A DNA stretch of 64,000 nt from Hahella sp. CCB-MM4 (GCF_002260525.1 NZ_MRYI01000020.1:1-64000); one strand, 5' to 3'; shown: positions 17,259 through 27,417, numbered from the stretch's first letter. Notes: generated by a model from the letters alone, not told the origin. Translations and numbers: made by a program.

Positions 17259-17494
17259 TCGATAACCCCCTCCAACAGCCCCTACAGCCCCCAAATCACA
17301 GTTTTCTGCAAAACTGACGCGGGATTTTACAAGACCGTGTAATTCGTCTCGCGCTAGATTTATCTACAGTATCTCACGTTGCCCGGCGGCCATTCGATGC
17401 CGGTCACAAACTTGTCATTAACAACAACAATTGTTCGACAACTCCGAGGCCATGTGCCACCCCATGTCGAGCTTTGGACGGAGGAAATCCATCT

Positions 17495-20400
17495 ATGTTC
17501 AAGGCGTCCAGCGCTCTCGCTGAAGACTTACCAAATCAACCCCTGGACCAACTCTGGCAGCACATCACCGTCAATTATGCCGTTGATGAAACCGCCTATC
17601 TGAAGGAACTCCTCCCCCTGGCCCAACCTGATGCTGACGGCATCGGCCAGATTACAGAGGTAGCGACGCGGTTGATTGAGAACGTCCGTAAACAGGACGA
17701 TTCCGTTCACATGGTCGATGCCCTGTTACAGGAATACAGCCTGGATACTCAGGAAGGCATCTTGCTGATGTGTCTTGCGGAAGCCTTGATGCGTGTACCG
17801 GATAAGAAAACCGCTGACGCCCTGATTGAAGACAGGCTTTCCGGTGCAGACTGGGAAAGGCATATGGGTAAGAGTGAATCCACTCTGGTCAATGCTTCCA
17901 CATGGGGACTGTTGCTGACAGGCAAAGTGGTCAAACTCGATCGTCAAATTGACGGCCGCCCGGCAAATGTCCTGAACCGTTTGGTAAAGCGTAGTGGGGA
18001 GCCCGTCATCCGGGCCGCCATGCACCAGGCAATGAAAATCATGGGTAAGCAGTTTGTGCTTGGCCGTGACATTCAGGAAGCGCTCGACAACGGTAACAAA
18101 TACCGCAGCAAAGGCTACAGCTATTCATTCGACATGCTGGGCGAAGCTGCTCTCACAGATCACGACGCCAAACGCTATTTTGATTCCTACAAGCAGGCGA
18201 TTGCTGCCGTTGGTGCAGATCCGTCCAACTCACAGAAGCCTGGCTCCTCCAGTATTTCAATCAAACTATCTGCCCTCCACCCCCGCTATGAGCAGGCACA
18301 GGAATCCCGGGTTCAGACAGAGCTGTACAACACCGTACTGGAGTTACTGAAGTTTGCCCGTGAGCAGAACGTCAGTATCACGATAGACGCTGAGGAAATG
18401 GACCGCCTGGAACTGTCATTGCGGTTGTTCGAGAAGCTCTATCGCTCCTCCGTGAACCAGGGCTGGGGACAGCTCGGGCTTGTTGTCCAGGCTTACTCAA
18501 AGCGTGCACTGCCGGTTCTGATATGGCTGACGGCTTTGGCAGGTGAACAGGGAGACGTGATTCCCGTACGTCTGGTGAAAGGCGCTTATTGGGACAGCGA
18601 AATCAAACTGTGCCAGCAGAAAGGCTTGTCCGGCTACCCGGTCTTCACCCGCAAGGAAGCTACCGATGTATCCTACCTTGCTTGCATGAAATATCTGTTC
18701 AGCCAGCAGACTGTTGGTCGCATCTATCCCCAGTTTGCCACACACAATGCCCACACCGCGGCATGTGTACTGCATTATGCCAAGCAATCGCCCAACAGGC
18801 CTTTTGAATTCCAGCGCCTGCACGGTATGGGAGATGCCCTGTATAAGACGATTCTGACTGACTACAACTATACCGTCCGTATTTATGCGCCGGTAGGAGC
18901 CCATAAGGACCTGCTGCCTTATCTGGTCAGACGCCTGCTGGAAAATGGAGCCAACTCTTCATTTGTGCACCGTCTGGTGGACGCTGCAACTCCGATTTCG
19001 AGTCTGGTCCACCATCCGGCCATCGAGCTGCAAAAGTTTACCCATTTGTACAACAACAGAATTCCCTTACCTGGAAATATCTATCCAGACCGTCCCAACT
19101 CGGCAGGAGTGAACTTATTCGTGGAACAACAATATCAGCCCTTGCAAGAAGAAATCCGGCTCTGGGATAACACCCAATGGCATGCCACCCCGATCATCAA
19201 CGGACAAGCCGACAGCGAAGGTGCCGGTGAGACCATCGTCAGCCCATACAATCGGAACCAGTCTGTAGGAACGGTTTTATGGAGCGGACAGCAACATCTC
19301 AAAGCGGCGTTGGACAGCGCAGAAAAAGGCTTCCCACTGTGGAACGACACCCCAGCGGAAAAACGCGCCGCTATCATTGAAGCTTTCGCGGATAAGCTGG
19401 AAGCCAACTTTGCCGAAATAATGTCACTCTGCTGCCGGGAAGCGGGTAAAACCATGCAGGACAGCATTGACGAGATTCGGGAAGCCGTAGATTTCTGTCG
19501 TTACTACGCGCAGCAGGCTCGGCGGGAAATGACCAAACCGACAGTTCTGCCGGGACCAACCGGAGAATCCAATGAATTGTACCTGGAAGGCCGCGGAATT
19601 TTTGTCTGCATCAGCCCCTGGAACTTCCCACTGGCAATTTTCACCGGCCAAATGGTCGCAGCCCTGGTTGCCGGAAACGCGGTTATTGCCAAGCCAGCAG
19701 AACAAACCACGCTGGTTGCTCATCGCGCCGTACAATTGTTGTTTGAAGCCGGTCTGCCAAAAGAAGCACTGCAGTTTCTCCCAGGTGACGGCGCCAAAAT
19801 CGGCCCGGACCTGATTTCAGATCCACGTGTTGCTGGAGTTGCCTTCACCGGCTCCACCCAGACAGCCCATGCGATCAATCGCACCATGGCTGCCCGGGAC
19901 GGCGCTATTGGCACATTGATCGCTGAGACCGGTGGGCAAAACGCCATGATCGTCGACAGCACGGCACTGCCGGAGCAGGTCGTCAAAGACGTTGTACAGT
20001 CAGCCTTTGCCAGTGCGGGCCAGCGCTGTTCCGCGCTTCGTGTGTTGTTCGTCCAACAGGACATTGCCGACAACATCATGGAACTTCTGAGCGGCGCTAT
20101 GCAGGAATTGAAGGTGGGCGAGCCCGGATTATTGAAGACTGATGTAGGCCCTGTCATCGATGCGGAAGCCCAGACCAAACTGATCAACCACATTCGCAAG
20201 CTGTCTCAGTCCTCCAAGTGGCAGAGCCGGGCCAACCTGCCGGAAAACTCGGATCAGGGTTATTTTGTTCCTCCCTCAGCCTTTGAGATCAACGGCATTG
20301 AGGAACTGACTGAAGAACAGTTCGGCCCCATCCTGCATATCGTTCGTTATAACGCTGCCGAGCTGGATAACGTTATTAAGAGTATCAACGATACAGGATT

Positions 20401-20674
20401 CGGCCTGACACTGGGAATTCACTCACGCAATGAATCCACCGCTTTGTACATCGAAAAGAATGTCAAAGTCGGCAACACCTATATCAACCGCAACCAGATT
20501 GGTGCTGTGGTAGGTGTTCAACCATTTGGCGGCCGGGGCCTGTCAGGCACCGGGCCAAAAGCCGGAGGTCCGCATTACCTCCATCGCTTCACCAATGAAA
20601 GGACTCGAACCATCAACACGACAGCTGTCGGCGGCAATGCCACTCTGCTGTCTTTAGGGGTGGAACACGTTTGA
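17495..20674 (+). CDS. putA: bifunctional proline dehydrogenase / P5C dehydrogenase (type A PutA)
   Basis: About 1059 residues. It oxidises proline to pyrroline-5-carboxylate with FAD, then to glutamate with NAD. The proline dehydrogenase barrel spans roughly residues 170-480 (SIKLSALHPRYE, LVKGAYWDSEIK) and the aldehyde dehydrogenase part roughly 560-1045 (SPWNFPLAIFTGQ, ETGGQNAMIVD, catalytic Cys845 in SAGQRCSALR). There is no N-terminal ribbon-helix-helix DNA-binding domain and no long C-terminal extension, so this is the short enzyme-only type. ATG 17495 is preceded by GGAGGAAA, while the in-frame TTG at 17474 lacks a site. It sits between an AraC regulator and putP, forming a proline uptake and catabolism unit. 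Confidence 0.96.
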   Translation: MFKASSALAEDLPNQPLDQLWQHITVNYAVDETAYLKELLPLAQPDADGIGQITEVATRLIENVRKQDDSVHMVDALLQEYSLDTQEGILLMCLAEALMRVPDKKTADALIEDRLSGADWERHMGKSESTLVNASTWGLLLTGKVVKLDRQIDGRPANVLNRLVKRSGEPVIRAAMHQAMKIMGKQFVLGRDIQEALDNGNKYRSKGYSYSFDMLGEAALTDHDAKRYFDSYKQAIAAVGADPSNSQKPGSSSISIKLSALHPRYEQAQESRVQTELYNTVLELLKFAREQNVSITIDAEEMDRLELSLRLFEKLYRSSVNQGWGQLGLVVQAYSKRALPVLIWLTALAGEQGDVIPVRLVKGAYWDSEIKLCQQKGLSGYPVFTRKEATDVSYLACMKYLFSQQTVGRIYPQFATHNAHTAACVLHYAKQSPNRPFEFQRLHGMGDALYKTILTDYNYTVRIYAPVGAHKDLLPYLVRRLLENGANSSFVHRLVDAATPISSLVHHPAIELQKFTHLYNNRIPLPGNIYPDRPNSAGVNLFVEQQYQPLQEEIRLWDNTQWHATPIINGQADSEGAGETIVSPYNRNQSVGTVLWSGQQHLKAALDSAEKGFPLWNDTPAEKRAAIIEAFADKLEANFAEIMSLCCREAGKTMQDSIDEIREAVDFCRYYAQQARREMTKPTVLPGPTGESNELYLEGRGIFVCISPWNFPLAIFTGQMVAALVAGNAVIAKPAEQTTLVAHRAVQLLFEAGLPKEALQFLPGDGAKIGPDLISDPRVAGVAFTGSTQTAHAINRTMAARDGAIGTLIAETGGQNAMIVDSTALPEQVVKDVVQSAFASAGQRCSALRVLFVQQDIADNIMELLSGAMQELKVGEPGLLKTDVGPVIDAEAQTKLINHIRKLSQSSKWQSRANLPENSDQGYFVPPSAFEINGIEELTEEQFGPILHIVRYNAAELDNVIKSINDTGFGLTLGIHSRNESTALYIEKNVKVGNTYINRNQIGAVVGVQPFGGRGLSGTGPKAGGPHYLHRFTNERTRTINTTAVGGNATLLSLGVEHV

Positions 20675-20680
20675 TCCTTC

Positions 20681-20715
20681 AGCCCCTGAAGCCCTATCAC
20701 TGGGCTTCAGGGGCT
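20681..20715 (+). terminator. hairpin between putA and putP
   Basis: AGCCCCTGAAGCCC and GGGCTTCAGGGGCT form a perfect 14-bp stem with a 7-nt loop, six bases past the putA stop. No T-run follows, so it may stabilise the putA message or terminate partially rather than fully. Confidence 0.6.
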
Positions 20716-20797
20716 ATATGCCATCACTTCTTACAATAAGGCACAAGCGTACCACCTAACTTAAAACAACAAAAAGATCGATCGAGGAGTACTTCGA

Positions 20798-22270
20798 ATG
20801 ATAGAAAATCAATTTGCCGTGGGGATGACCTTCATGGTGTATTTGATTGCCATGTTGGCAATCGGACTCTGGGCGTATCTGCGAACGCAGGATATGTCTG
20901 ACTATATTCTTGGCGGTCGTAACCTGGGCCCCTTTCCTTCGGCGTTAAGTGCCGGTGCCTCAGATATGAGTGGATGGTTGTTACTCGGCCTTCCCGGTTA
21001 CGCCTATGCTGCTGGTTATGAAGCCAGCTGGATTGCTATCGGCCTGTTGGTCGGCACCTGGCTGAACTGGCTAATTGTTGCACGTCGTCTGCGTATTTAC
21101 ACCAAAGTCGCCGGTGACTCGCTAACCATTCCCGAGTTTCTTGAGAACCGTTTCGAAGATCACAGCCACGCACTTCGCGTTATTTCTGCCTTTTTCATCC
21201 TGTTATTCTTCCTGTTCTACACAAGTTCCGGCCTTGTTGCCGGAGGCAAGCTGTTCGAAACCGTTTTCGGCCTGGACTATCACATTGCCGTAGTTGCAGG
21301 TGCACTGGCCGTTGTTTCCTACACATTGTTTGGCGGATTTCTGGCCGTTAGCTGGACAGATGTTGTACAGGGTCTCCTGATGGCAGCCGCTTTGGTTATC
21401 GTCCCCGTCATCGCCTTGAGCTCCGAGGGCGGCTGGGCCGCTGCCAACACTGCCATGGCAGCCAAGAACACAGCACTTATGGATGTCTGGACCAACAGCT
21501 CCGGTGAGCCATTGGGCATCATCGCCATCCTTTCCCTGCTTGGCTGGGGCCTGGGTTACTTTGGCCAGCCACATATTCTGGCCCGTTTCAAAGCGATCCG
21601 TTCCGAGAATGATATTCCTGCTGCACGTCGCATTGCTGTCAGCTGGACGGCTTTATCCCTTATTGGCTCAGTGGCCTGTGGCTTCGCAGCGATCGCCTTC
21701 TTTGACGCACCTCTGGAAGACTCAGAGAAAGCATTCATGCTCCTGATCAATGCCCTATTCCATCCGGTAATGGCGGGTATCCTTCTGGCAGCCATTCTGG
21801 CAGCCGTCATGAGTACAGCGGATTCTCAGTTATTGGTTTCTTCCTCTGCCCTGGCAGAAGATTTCTACAAAGCCATGTTCCGCAAAAAAGCAACGCAGAA
21901 GGAACTGGTCATGGTCGGACGCGCCGCGGTCATTGGGATTGCCTTGATTGCAACAATGATTGCCATGGATCCAGAAAGCAAGGTACTCGGAATGGTCAGC
22001 TATGCCTGGGCCGGCTTTGGAGCGGCATTTGGACCCGCTTTGATCCTTTCATTGTTCTGGAAACGAATGAACCGGAACGGTGCCCTGGCTGGCGTTATCG
22101 TTGGGGGGATTACAGTTGTGGTCTGGAAACAGCTTAGCGGCGGAGTTTTCGATCTGTATGAAATCATCCCAGGATTTATCCTGGCAACAATCGCCATTAT
22201 TGGAGTTTCCATGGCGACGGGAGAGCCTTCACACAGTATTCAGAAACAGTTTGATGAAGCAGTAGGTTAA
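20798..22270 (+). CDS. putP: sodium/proline symporter
   Basis: A 490-residue sodium:solute symporter with about 13 membrane helices. ILGGRNLGPFPSALSAGASDMSGWLLLGLPG near residues 38-68 contains the Na+ and proline-binding segments of PutP, and GWGLGYFGQPHILARFKA near 250 and STADSQLLVSSSALAED near 340 are PutP signatures. GAGGAG before the ATG supports the start. It imports proline for PutA. Confidence 0.95.
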   Translation: MIENQFAVGMTFMVYLIAMLAIGLWAYLRTQDMSDYILGGRNLGPFPSALSAGASDMSGWLLLGLPGYAYAAGYEASWIAIGLLVGTWLNWLIVARRLRIYTKVAGDSLTIPEFLENRFEDHSHALRVISAFFILLFFLFYTSSGLVAGGKLFETVFGLDYHIAVVAGALAVVSYTLFGGFLAVSWTDVVQGLLMAAALVIVPVIALSSEGGWAAANTAMAAKNTALMDVWTNSSGEPLGIIAILSLLGWGLGYFGQPHILARFKAIRSENDIPAARRIAVSWTALSLIGSVACGFAAIAFFDAPLEDSEKAFMLLINALFHPVMAGILLAAILAAVMSTADSQLLVSSSALAEDFYKAMFRKKATQKELVMVGRAAVIGIALIATMIAMDPESKVLGMVSYAWAGFGAAFGPALILSLFWKRMNRNGALAGVIVGGITVVVWKQLSGGVFDLYEIIPGFILATIAIIGVSMATGEPSHSIQKQFDEAVG

Positions 22271-22280
22271 CCTTCGGTTT

Positions 22281-22306
22281 AGCCCGGCTCACGCCGGGCT
22301 CTTTTT
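22281..22306 (+). terminator. rho-independent terminator after putP
   Basis: AGCCCGGC, loop TCAC, GCCGGGCT, then CTTTTT. Perfect 8-bp GC-rich stem with T-run 10 bp after the putP stop; it closes the put region before the convergent yceI gene. Confidence 0.88.
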
Positions 22307-22316
22307 CACTCTCGCA

Positions 22317-22892
22317 TTACATGCGAACGCCTTCAAACGACATATAAATTTCGACTTCCTGAGTTGCAGGGCCAAGATTCTTGGGAATTCCAAAATCTTT
22401 AAGCGCCAGCTTTGTTGAACCTTCGAAGCCCTGACGCACACCGCCCCATGGATCCTCTCCACCACCGATACGGGTAGCGTCAATCACAACTTCTTTGGTG
22501 ACACCACGCAGAGTGAAGTCACCAACGATTTGCGCCTTGCCATCCCCCACAGGCTTGACGGATTTGCTGACAAATGTCGCTTCAGGGAATTTGTCCACCA
22601 GCAAGAAGTCAGCACTGCGCAGGTGCTTGTCCCGCTCCGCATGGTTTGTATCAACACTGCTGGTATCAATGGTTACATTGACTTTGGAAGCGGCAGGATT
22701 GCTCTCATCAAAGCTGAAAGTACCTTCAAAATCGTTGAAATTCCCGACGATATAGCTGAACCCCAGGTGACTCACCTTAAATTGAATAAAGGCATGCTGC
22801 CCTTGAGTATCAAACTTATAGTCTTCGGCAAACGCCAATGTATTAACCAGGCTGGTTCCAGTGAACACTGCAGCCATCAGCAACTTCTTCAT
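22317..22892 (-). CDS. YceI family periplasmic protein
   Basis: A 191-residue protein with a signal peptide (cleavage after LAFA) and the YceI lipocalin-like fold: [22 protein letters not shown] at the mature N-terminus, then GTFSFDE and the [10 protein letters not shown] strand. YceI proteins bind isoprenoid chains such as ubiquinone precursors. AAAGGAGAATG-type spacing before the ATG supports the start. It lies downstream of a cytochrome b561 gene on the same strand, a frequent pairing suggesting shared quinone or redox work in the envelope. Confidence 0.9.
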   Translation of the reverse strand: MKKLLMAAVFTGTSLVNTLAFAEDYKFDTQGQHAFIQFKVSHLGFSYIVGNFNDFEGTFSFDESNPAASKVNVTIDTSSVDTNHAERDKHLRSADFLLVDKFPEATFVSKSVKPVGDGKAQIVGDFTLRGVTKEVVIDATRIGGGEDPWGGVRQGFEGSTKLALKDFGIPKNLGPATQEVEIYMSFEGVRM

Positions 22893-23008
22893 TAATCATT
22901 CTCCTTTGTGTTTCACAATATATTTGGCAATTCAGATGGATTGGGTTATTGAGCTTATCGACGCCGCCCCAACCCAGACAAACAACATCGATCGAATTCA
23001 GGCAAACT

Positions 23009-23557
23009 CTATTTTTCCGGACGAAGCATCCGTACGAGAGTCTTATCTTTGTCAATGAAATGATGCTTGAGTGCAGCCAGTCCGTGGACTACCGCGAGAA
23101 TGACAAGAGTCCATGCCATCCATTCGTGAATTTCCCCCGCTATGTCAGCCATACCGTCAATGGTTGGGAATAACGCAGGCACTTCAAACCAGCCGAATAC
23201 GCTGACAGCACGGCCTTCCGCTGTCGGGATGACATAACCCACCAATAAGGTCACAACGATGATGAGATACAGCCCACGGTGTGCCCACTCACTGGCATGC
23301 TTCTCCATTGAGGATAATGAGGACAAAGCTTCCGGACGTGGATTAAACCAGCGCCAAATCAAACGGAAAGCGATAAGGAAAATGAGTATCATTCCAATAC
23401 TCTTATGAATTTCCGGAGCATCGTGATACCAGGGGTCATAGTAGGAAAGTTCCACCATATAGACACCCAGGCCAAATAGCCCAAAGACTGCCAGGGCAAA
23501 AATCCAATGGATCAAAATGGTAAGCCAACCGTATCCTTTGGAAGAGTTCTTTATCAT
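23009..23557 (-). CDS. cytochrome b561
   Basis: A 182-residue integral membrane diheme cytochrome with four helices (about residues 12-32, 45-65, 90-110 and 145-165). The axial haem ligand candidates are His in LIHWIFALAVFG, HKSIGM, HRGLYLIIV and VVHGLAALKHH. It probably passes electrons from quinol to a periplasmic acceptor. AGGTATAGGTA precedes the ATG. It is the upstream gene of the pair with yceI. Confidence 0.92.
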   Translation of the reverse strand: MIKNSSKGYGWLTILIHWIFALAVFGLFGLGVYMVELSYYDPWYHDAPEIHKSIGMILIFLIAFRLIWRWFNPRPEALSSLSSMEKHASEWAHRGLYLIIVVTLLVGYVIPTAEGRAVSVFGWFEVPALFPTIDGMADIAGEIHEWMAWTLVILAVVHGLAALKHHFIDKDKTLVRMLRPEK

Positions 23558-23684
23558 TACCTATACCTGAAATTCTGATACCAATTATCAATGAGTTCTT
23601 CACTGACCAGAAGCAGCCTCATTTTCAGCGTATTTAAATCGATAATAATTCGTAAAAAAAGTAACTTTTTTGTCACTTAGCTTT

Positions 23685-24593
23685 CTAAATTTTCGAATCC
23701 TCGATGTATTGCTTCCCAGCCCAGATTCGTCGCAAGTATTTAATATTGACTGAAACCAGGGTAATTCCCACAAGCGTTAGCATTCCTCCCACTATCAGTT
23801 TCCATCCCAATACATCATCAAACCAGAATATTCCAAAAATGGTGGCCAGTATGGGAGCCAGAAGAAGCATGGGGGTCACCAGGGAAACGGGATATCGCCC
23901 TACCAGATAGTAAACAATCCCATGACCGATAACGGACGCACCAATAGCGGAATATACAGGCGTCCAGAAATCCGACAACTGAGAGTGACGCAGGGTCTCC
24001 CATTGTCCGGATTCAAATATCAGTGATAAGAGCAAGAGCGAAGGGGTCGCAACAAGCGCGATCCAGGCCTGAAGACGGAACACCCCCAGATTCGGACATT
24101 GCCTCATCAGAATGGTCGCAACTGCCATCACAAAAGCCGCTCCGGCAACCCAGAACAAAGCATCCAGATGATCGAATACAATGGGATCGAAGCCAATGAG
24201 CATAACCCCGGCCAAAGCAATAACAATTGCCAGCAGTCGTACAAAAGACAACTTTTCACGGAGGAAAATAGTCGCGAGAATGGCGGAAAAAGGCACATAA
24301 AGCTGGGTTGCAATAGCAACAGAGGCGATGTTGCCCCCTGCATTCAACCCCATAAATATCATCCCGAAATGAAATACTCCCAGCAGGAGAGCCACCCGGA
24401 GCAATGGCTTCATCACACCCGGTGCAGGCTTCAGCCACGGCAACATAATTATCAGCAGAAAGGCAAAGCGAATCGCCGTAAAGAACAAAGGTTGAAAATG
24501 CGTTGCGCCTTCCTTACCCGCTATGAAATTAAACCCCCAGGCAAAATTCGCCACCAACACCAGCAATAAATCTGACGGATTCATCGGGGACAC
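23685..24593 (-). CDS. DMT superfamily (EamA) transporter
   Basis: A 302-residue inner membrane protein with about ten helices arranged as two EamA repeats (residues 5-135 and 150-285). Recognisable pieces are NFAWGFNFIAGKEG near the start, LAIVIALAGVMLIGFDP at the end of repeat one and GWKLIVGGMLTLVGITLVSVN at the end of repeat two. These exporters move amino acids or metabolites; the substrate is not predictable. An alternative start four codons later (MNPSDLL) is equally possible. Confidence 0.9.
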   Translation of the reverse strand: MSPMNPSDLLLVLVANFAWGFNFIAGKEGATHFQPLFFTAIRFAFLLIIMLPWLKPAPGVMKPLLRVALLLGVFHFGMIFMGLNAGGNIASVAIATQLYVPFSAILATIFLREKLSFVRLLAIVIALAGVMLIGFDPIVFDHLDALFWVAGAAFVMAVATILMRQCPNLGVFRLQAWIALVATPSLLLLSLIFESGQWETLRHSQLSDFWTPVYSAIGASVIGHGIVYYLVGRYPVSLVTPMLLLAPILATIFGIFWFDDVLGWKLIVGGMLTLVGITLVSVNIKYLRRIWAGKQYIEDSKI

Positions 24594-24928
24594 TCTCTAT
24601 ACTTCATACTGATTTTCGTCCTTGTAGATATTTGGATAATTGATGCCTCGCCGACAGATGGGCATCGGGACCGATCAGAATAGCTCGGCCAATTTGCAGT
24701 CAGTTTGCAACGTTGATATTCGTCGGGATTGAACAGTAGACGTAGCAGGCGTCAGCAGCTCGACATTAGACCGCATTCCACCTGTATGGGCTTCTTAAAC
24801 TTTGGTCGAAATTATTCAATAAGCATAAAATATCAATTAATACAATAGTCTAGATACGGGAATTTACGTAAAGATTTAATTTACGGCATTGGCTATATTG
24901 TATACAGCTCAACAAGAGGAGAAGCACA

Positions 24929-24976
24929 ATGGAAAATCAATTTGACGAAGATATCGTTGTTCCAAGCAACAACTAA
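24929..24976 (+). CDS. candidate 15-residue microprotein
   Basis: A short frame encoding MENQFDEDIVVPSNN starts with ATG nine bases after AAGAGGAG, a very good ribosome binding site, in an otherwise gene-free region. TATATTGTATACA about 25 bp upstream could be part of a promoter. The peptide is acidic and has no signal or membrane segment. It could be a leader peptide, a small regulator or a precursor, or a chance frame. No gene follows on the same strand within 1 kb, so it is not an obvious leader. The family is unknown. Confidence 0.35.
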   Translation: MENQFDEDIVVPSNN

Positions 24977-25254
24977 TTTTTAACTGCCGACGACTCAGCG
25001 ATTTGTTTTTTACACGTGCGTAGAGTCAGTTTCACTTGAGGCGAAAGACGACTGCAAGGACGATCATCCAGATTACCGTCAACCAAGGCCACCAGAGCCT
25101 GCGGAAATCAAAAGGACTACCACAGGATGTCTTCGCCAAAGAGTGAAGCCTAATTAACACTCCCCCTGCCTATCCCCAACTACCCAATCGATTCCCAAAC
25201 ACCCAAGCTCTTCTCAAACATTAGCCCCCCTACACCAAACCCTTCGAGTTTCAA
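24977..25254. other. gene-free stretch
   Basis: No coding frame, tRNA or clear hairpin terminator was seen between the small frame and rsmJ. The section nearest rsmJ is C-rich on the plus strand. Confidence 0.5.
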
Positions 25255-26070
25255 CTATTTCAGCAGACTCTTAATTGTGTAGATATCGAACCTTCCACTC
25301 TTTCCGGTGATTTGCATGGTAGGCTTCTTGTCTGCCAGAAACGGAGCGGGTTTTGGGCGCTTCACCACGACTCTTTTTACCGGCGCGGCAAGGGCATAAG
25401 GAAGCAATGAATCACTATCAGAATCACTTCCTACCAAATCTTTGAACACCCTCATTTCCTTTTTTACCAGACTGGTTTTCTGTCGCTCAGGGAACATCGG
25501 ATCCAGATAGATCACATCTGCTTGGGTATTCCAGTCAGTCATTCCGAAATGCAACGACATTCGACCCACAACTTCTACCGTCTCCATATGTCCCGATTCC
25601 AGCGCCCGTTTCATGCCATCTTTCAATAGACAATAAACCACAGGATGTCTCTCAAACATATCCACTCGACAACCAAGAGCCGCCAGCACAAAAGCGTCCC
25701 GTCCAAGACCAGCCGTGGCATCAAGAATGTGCAGGGACTTTACCTCCCCCTTAAGACCTACCGCTTTGGCAATCATCTCCCCACGTCCACCACCATGCTG
25801 TCGTCGATGCTCCAGCGCGCCGCTGACAAAATCCACGTGCACAGGACCAGGAGCCTTTCGATACCAGCTCAATAAAGCGGTAGCCTCAGCCCCATAATCC
25901 ATCACATAGACGGGATCATTGGAGGGTTGCGGGAGCTGGTCGTATGGGACATAGAGGTAACCATGCTCAGTGGCAAATGCAGCAGCATCCTCCCCACGTT
26001 CTGGAGCACTGGCGGTTACATAAAAAGGGGGTACCTGGTTTGGCGGCGGTAGATCAGACAAAGACGTCAA
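25255..26070 (-). CDS. rsmJ: 16S rRNA (guanine1516-N2)-methyltransferase
   Basis: A 271-residue RsmJ (YhiQ) protein. It methylates G1516 of 16S rRNA with SAM. The central block LHILDATAGLGRDAFVLAALGCRVDMFERHP is the SAM-binding motif, VIYLDPMFPERQKTSLVKKEM holds the catalytic-loop motif, and VVVKRPKPAPFL is the conserved C-terminal segment. Start is TTG at 26070, with GGAGAG upstream, inside the last codons of the preceding small gene (17-nt overlap), so translation is probably coupled. Confidence 0.94.
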   Translation of the reverse strand: MTSLSDLPPPNQVPPFYVTASAPERGEDAAAFATEHGYLYVPYDQLPQPSNDPVYVMDYGAEATALLSWYRKAPGPVHVDFVSGALEHRRQHGGGRGEMIAKAVGLKGEVKSLHILDATAGLGRDAFVLAALGCRVDMFERHPVVYCLLKDGMKRALESGHMETVEVVGRMSLHFGMTDWNTQADVIYLDPMFPERQKTSLVKKEMRVFKDLVGSDSDSDSLLPYALAAPVKRVVVKRPKPAPFLADKKPTMQITGKSGRFDIYTIKSLLK

Positions 26071-26410
26071 TCCCTACTAACTCTCCAGTGTCCTTGTCCT
26101 GCGCCAGGGTAGATTGGTTGGATTGGTACAAGTTCAATGCCTGCTGATTTCCTAGCGGAAGTTCATCCTGTTCACGCTGTCGCCGAAAACGGTTTTCCTC
26201 CACGCCCTGAAGAGCTTCAGCTCGACGGACCTCAGGCTGAGACAGAACCTGCTCCGCGGCATTGGCATCAGCTTCGAGCGCGGCCGCTCTCTCTGCGTCA
26301 GCGGAAGCAGAACGCTGCTGCAGCTCACGTCGTTGTTCCTGAGTATTCTCAGTAACGTCCCGACGGCTCTGGGGAAGCAACGGTAATGAACTGCCAATTC
26401 CACTGATCAT
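26054..26410 (-). CDS. small coiled-coil conserved hypothetical protein
   Basis: A 118-residue protein with a long charged helical core (residues 18-85, rich in Ala, Glu, Arg and Gln) and a conserved-looking end: QQALNLYQSNQST and GELVGIDVFV. It has no signal peptide. Similar short proteins are found in Pseudomonas-type genomes without known function. GGAAAT precedes the ATG. It overlaps rsmJ by 17 nt. Confidence 0.7.
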   Translation of the reverse strand: MISGIGSSLPLLPQSRRDVTENTQEQRRELQQRSASADAERAAALEADANAAEQVLSQPEVRRAEALQGVEENRFRRQREQDELPLGNQQALNLYQSNQSTLAQDKDTGELVGIDVFV

Positions 26411-26556
26411 AGATTTCCAGCCACTGTCCTCGCTGCCAGCTCTCCTGAAATTAAGGGATTAAATTCAATCAGCCCAGGTTCGGGCTTAACCTCAAAATAA
26501 ACACCTTAATTGGGACAAAGTATAGTCAACTTTTGTAAAAAGTATCCGCCCGGATA

Positions 26557-27357
26557 TCAGTTGAACGCCAGCCATCCCAGCAATAACACCCCAAGCAAAA
26601 GCCGGTATATGACGAATGGCATGAAGCTTAGTTTTTCCAGAAATTTCAGAAATAGATGAATACAGGCATAGGCACTGATTGCTGATAAAGCCGTCGCAAC
26701 CGCGACTACTGTAAACTCAGAATCAGTTCCGGTTTCAGCCAGCTCCAGCCCCTTCAAAAGCCCCGCCGCCATAATCAGAGGTATAGACAGGAGAAATGAA
26801 TAACGGGCAGCAGTATCACGATTCAGCCCGAGAAACAGCGCCGCAGTCATGGTAATACCTGAACGAGAGGTCCCAGGAATCAAAGCCAGGGCCTGGGAAA
26901 AACCAATGACCAGTGCATCCTTGAGCGACAATTGCAGCATATCGCGAGTACCTGTTTTACGGTCAGCCACCCCAAGGAGAACGCCAAACCCAATAGTCGC
27001 GAGGGCAATGACCAGCGCCGAACGAAGGTTTTCCTCGATCCAGTGTGACCCAAGCAGACCGGCCAGACCTGCGGGAATGGTTCCAAGTATGACAAACCAG
27101 GCCAGACGAGCCTCCTGAGATCCTCCCCGCCCTGTGACTTGTCGAAGCCATGCACTCACCAATTTAAAAATGTCCTGACGAAAATACAGCATTACCGCAA
27201 TTAAAGTACCGACATGAACGGCAACATCAAACAGCAACCCCTGATCTTCCCATCCCAGAATTTGTGAAGGGAGAATAAGGTGGGCTGAACTCGATATAGG
27301 TAAAAACTCCGTCAATCCCTGGATAAGGGCCAGTACCACAATTTCTAACCAAGACAT
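26557..27357 (-). CDS. uppP: undecaprenyl-diphosphatase
   Basis: A 266-residue inner membrane enzyme (BacA/UppP) that removes a phosphate from undecaprenyl diphosphate, recycling the lipid carrier for peptidoglycan and other polymers. LTEFLPISSSAHL at residues 15-27 and ALIPGTSRSGITMTAALFLGL near 160-180 are the two catalytic motifs. About eight helices. It may confer bacitracin tolerance. Confidence 0.95.
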   Translation of the reverse strand: MSWLEIVVLALIQGLTEFLPISSSAHLILPSQILGWEDQGLLFDVAVHVGTLIAVMLYFRQDIFKLVSAWLRQVTGRGGSQEARLAWFVILGTIPAGLAGLLGSHWIEENLRSALVIALATIGFGVLLGVADRKTGTRDMLQLSLKDALVIGFSQALALIPGTSRSGITMTAALFLGLNRDTAARYSFLLSIPLIMAAGLLKGLELAETGTDSEFTVVAVATALSAISAYACIHLFLKFLEKLSFMPFVIYRLLLGVLLLGWLAFN

Positions 27358-27417
27358 GCAATTTCCTTAATGGGAACAAATAACATCTATATGCTAACGA
27401 GATCAGGGACTTGGATA

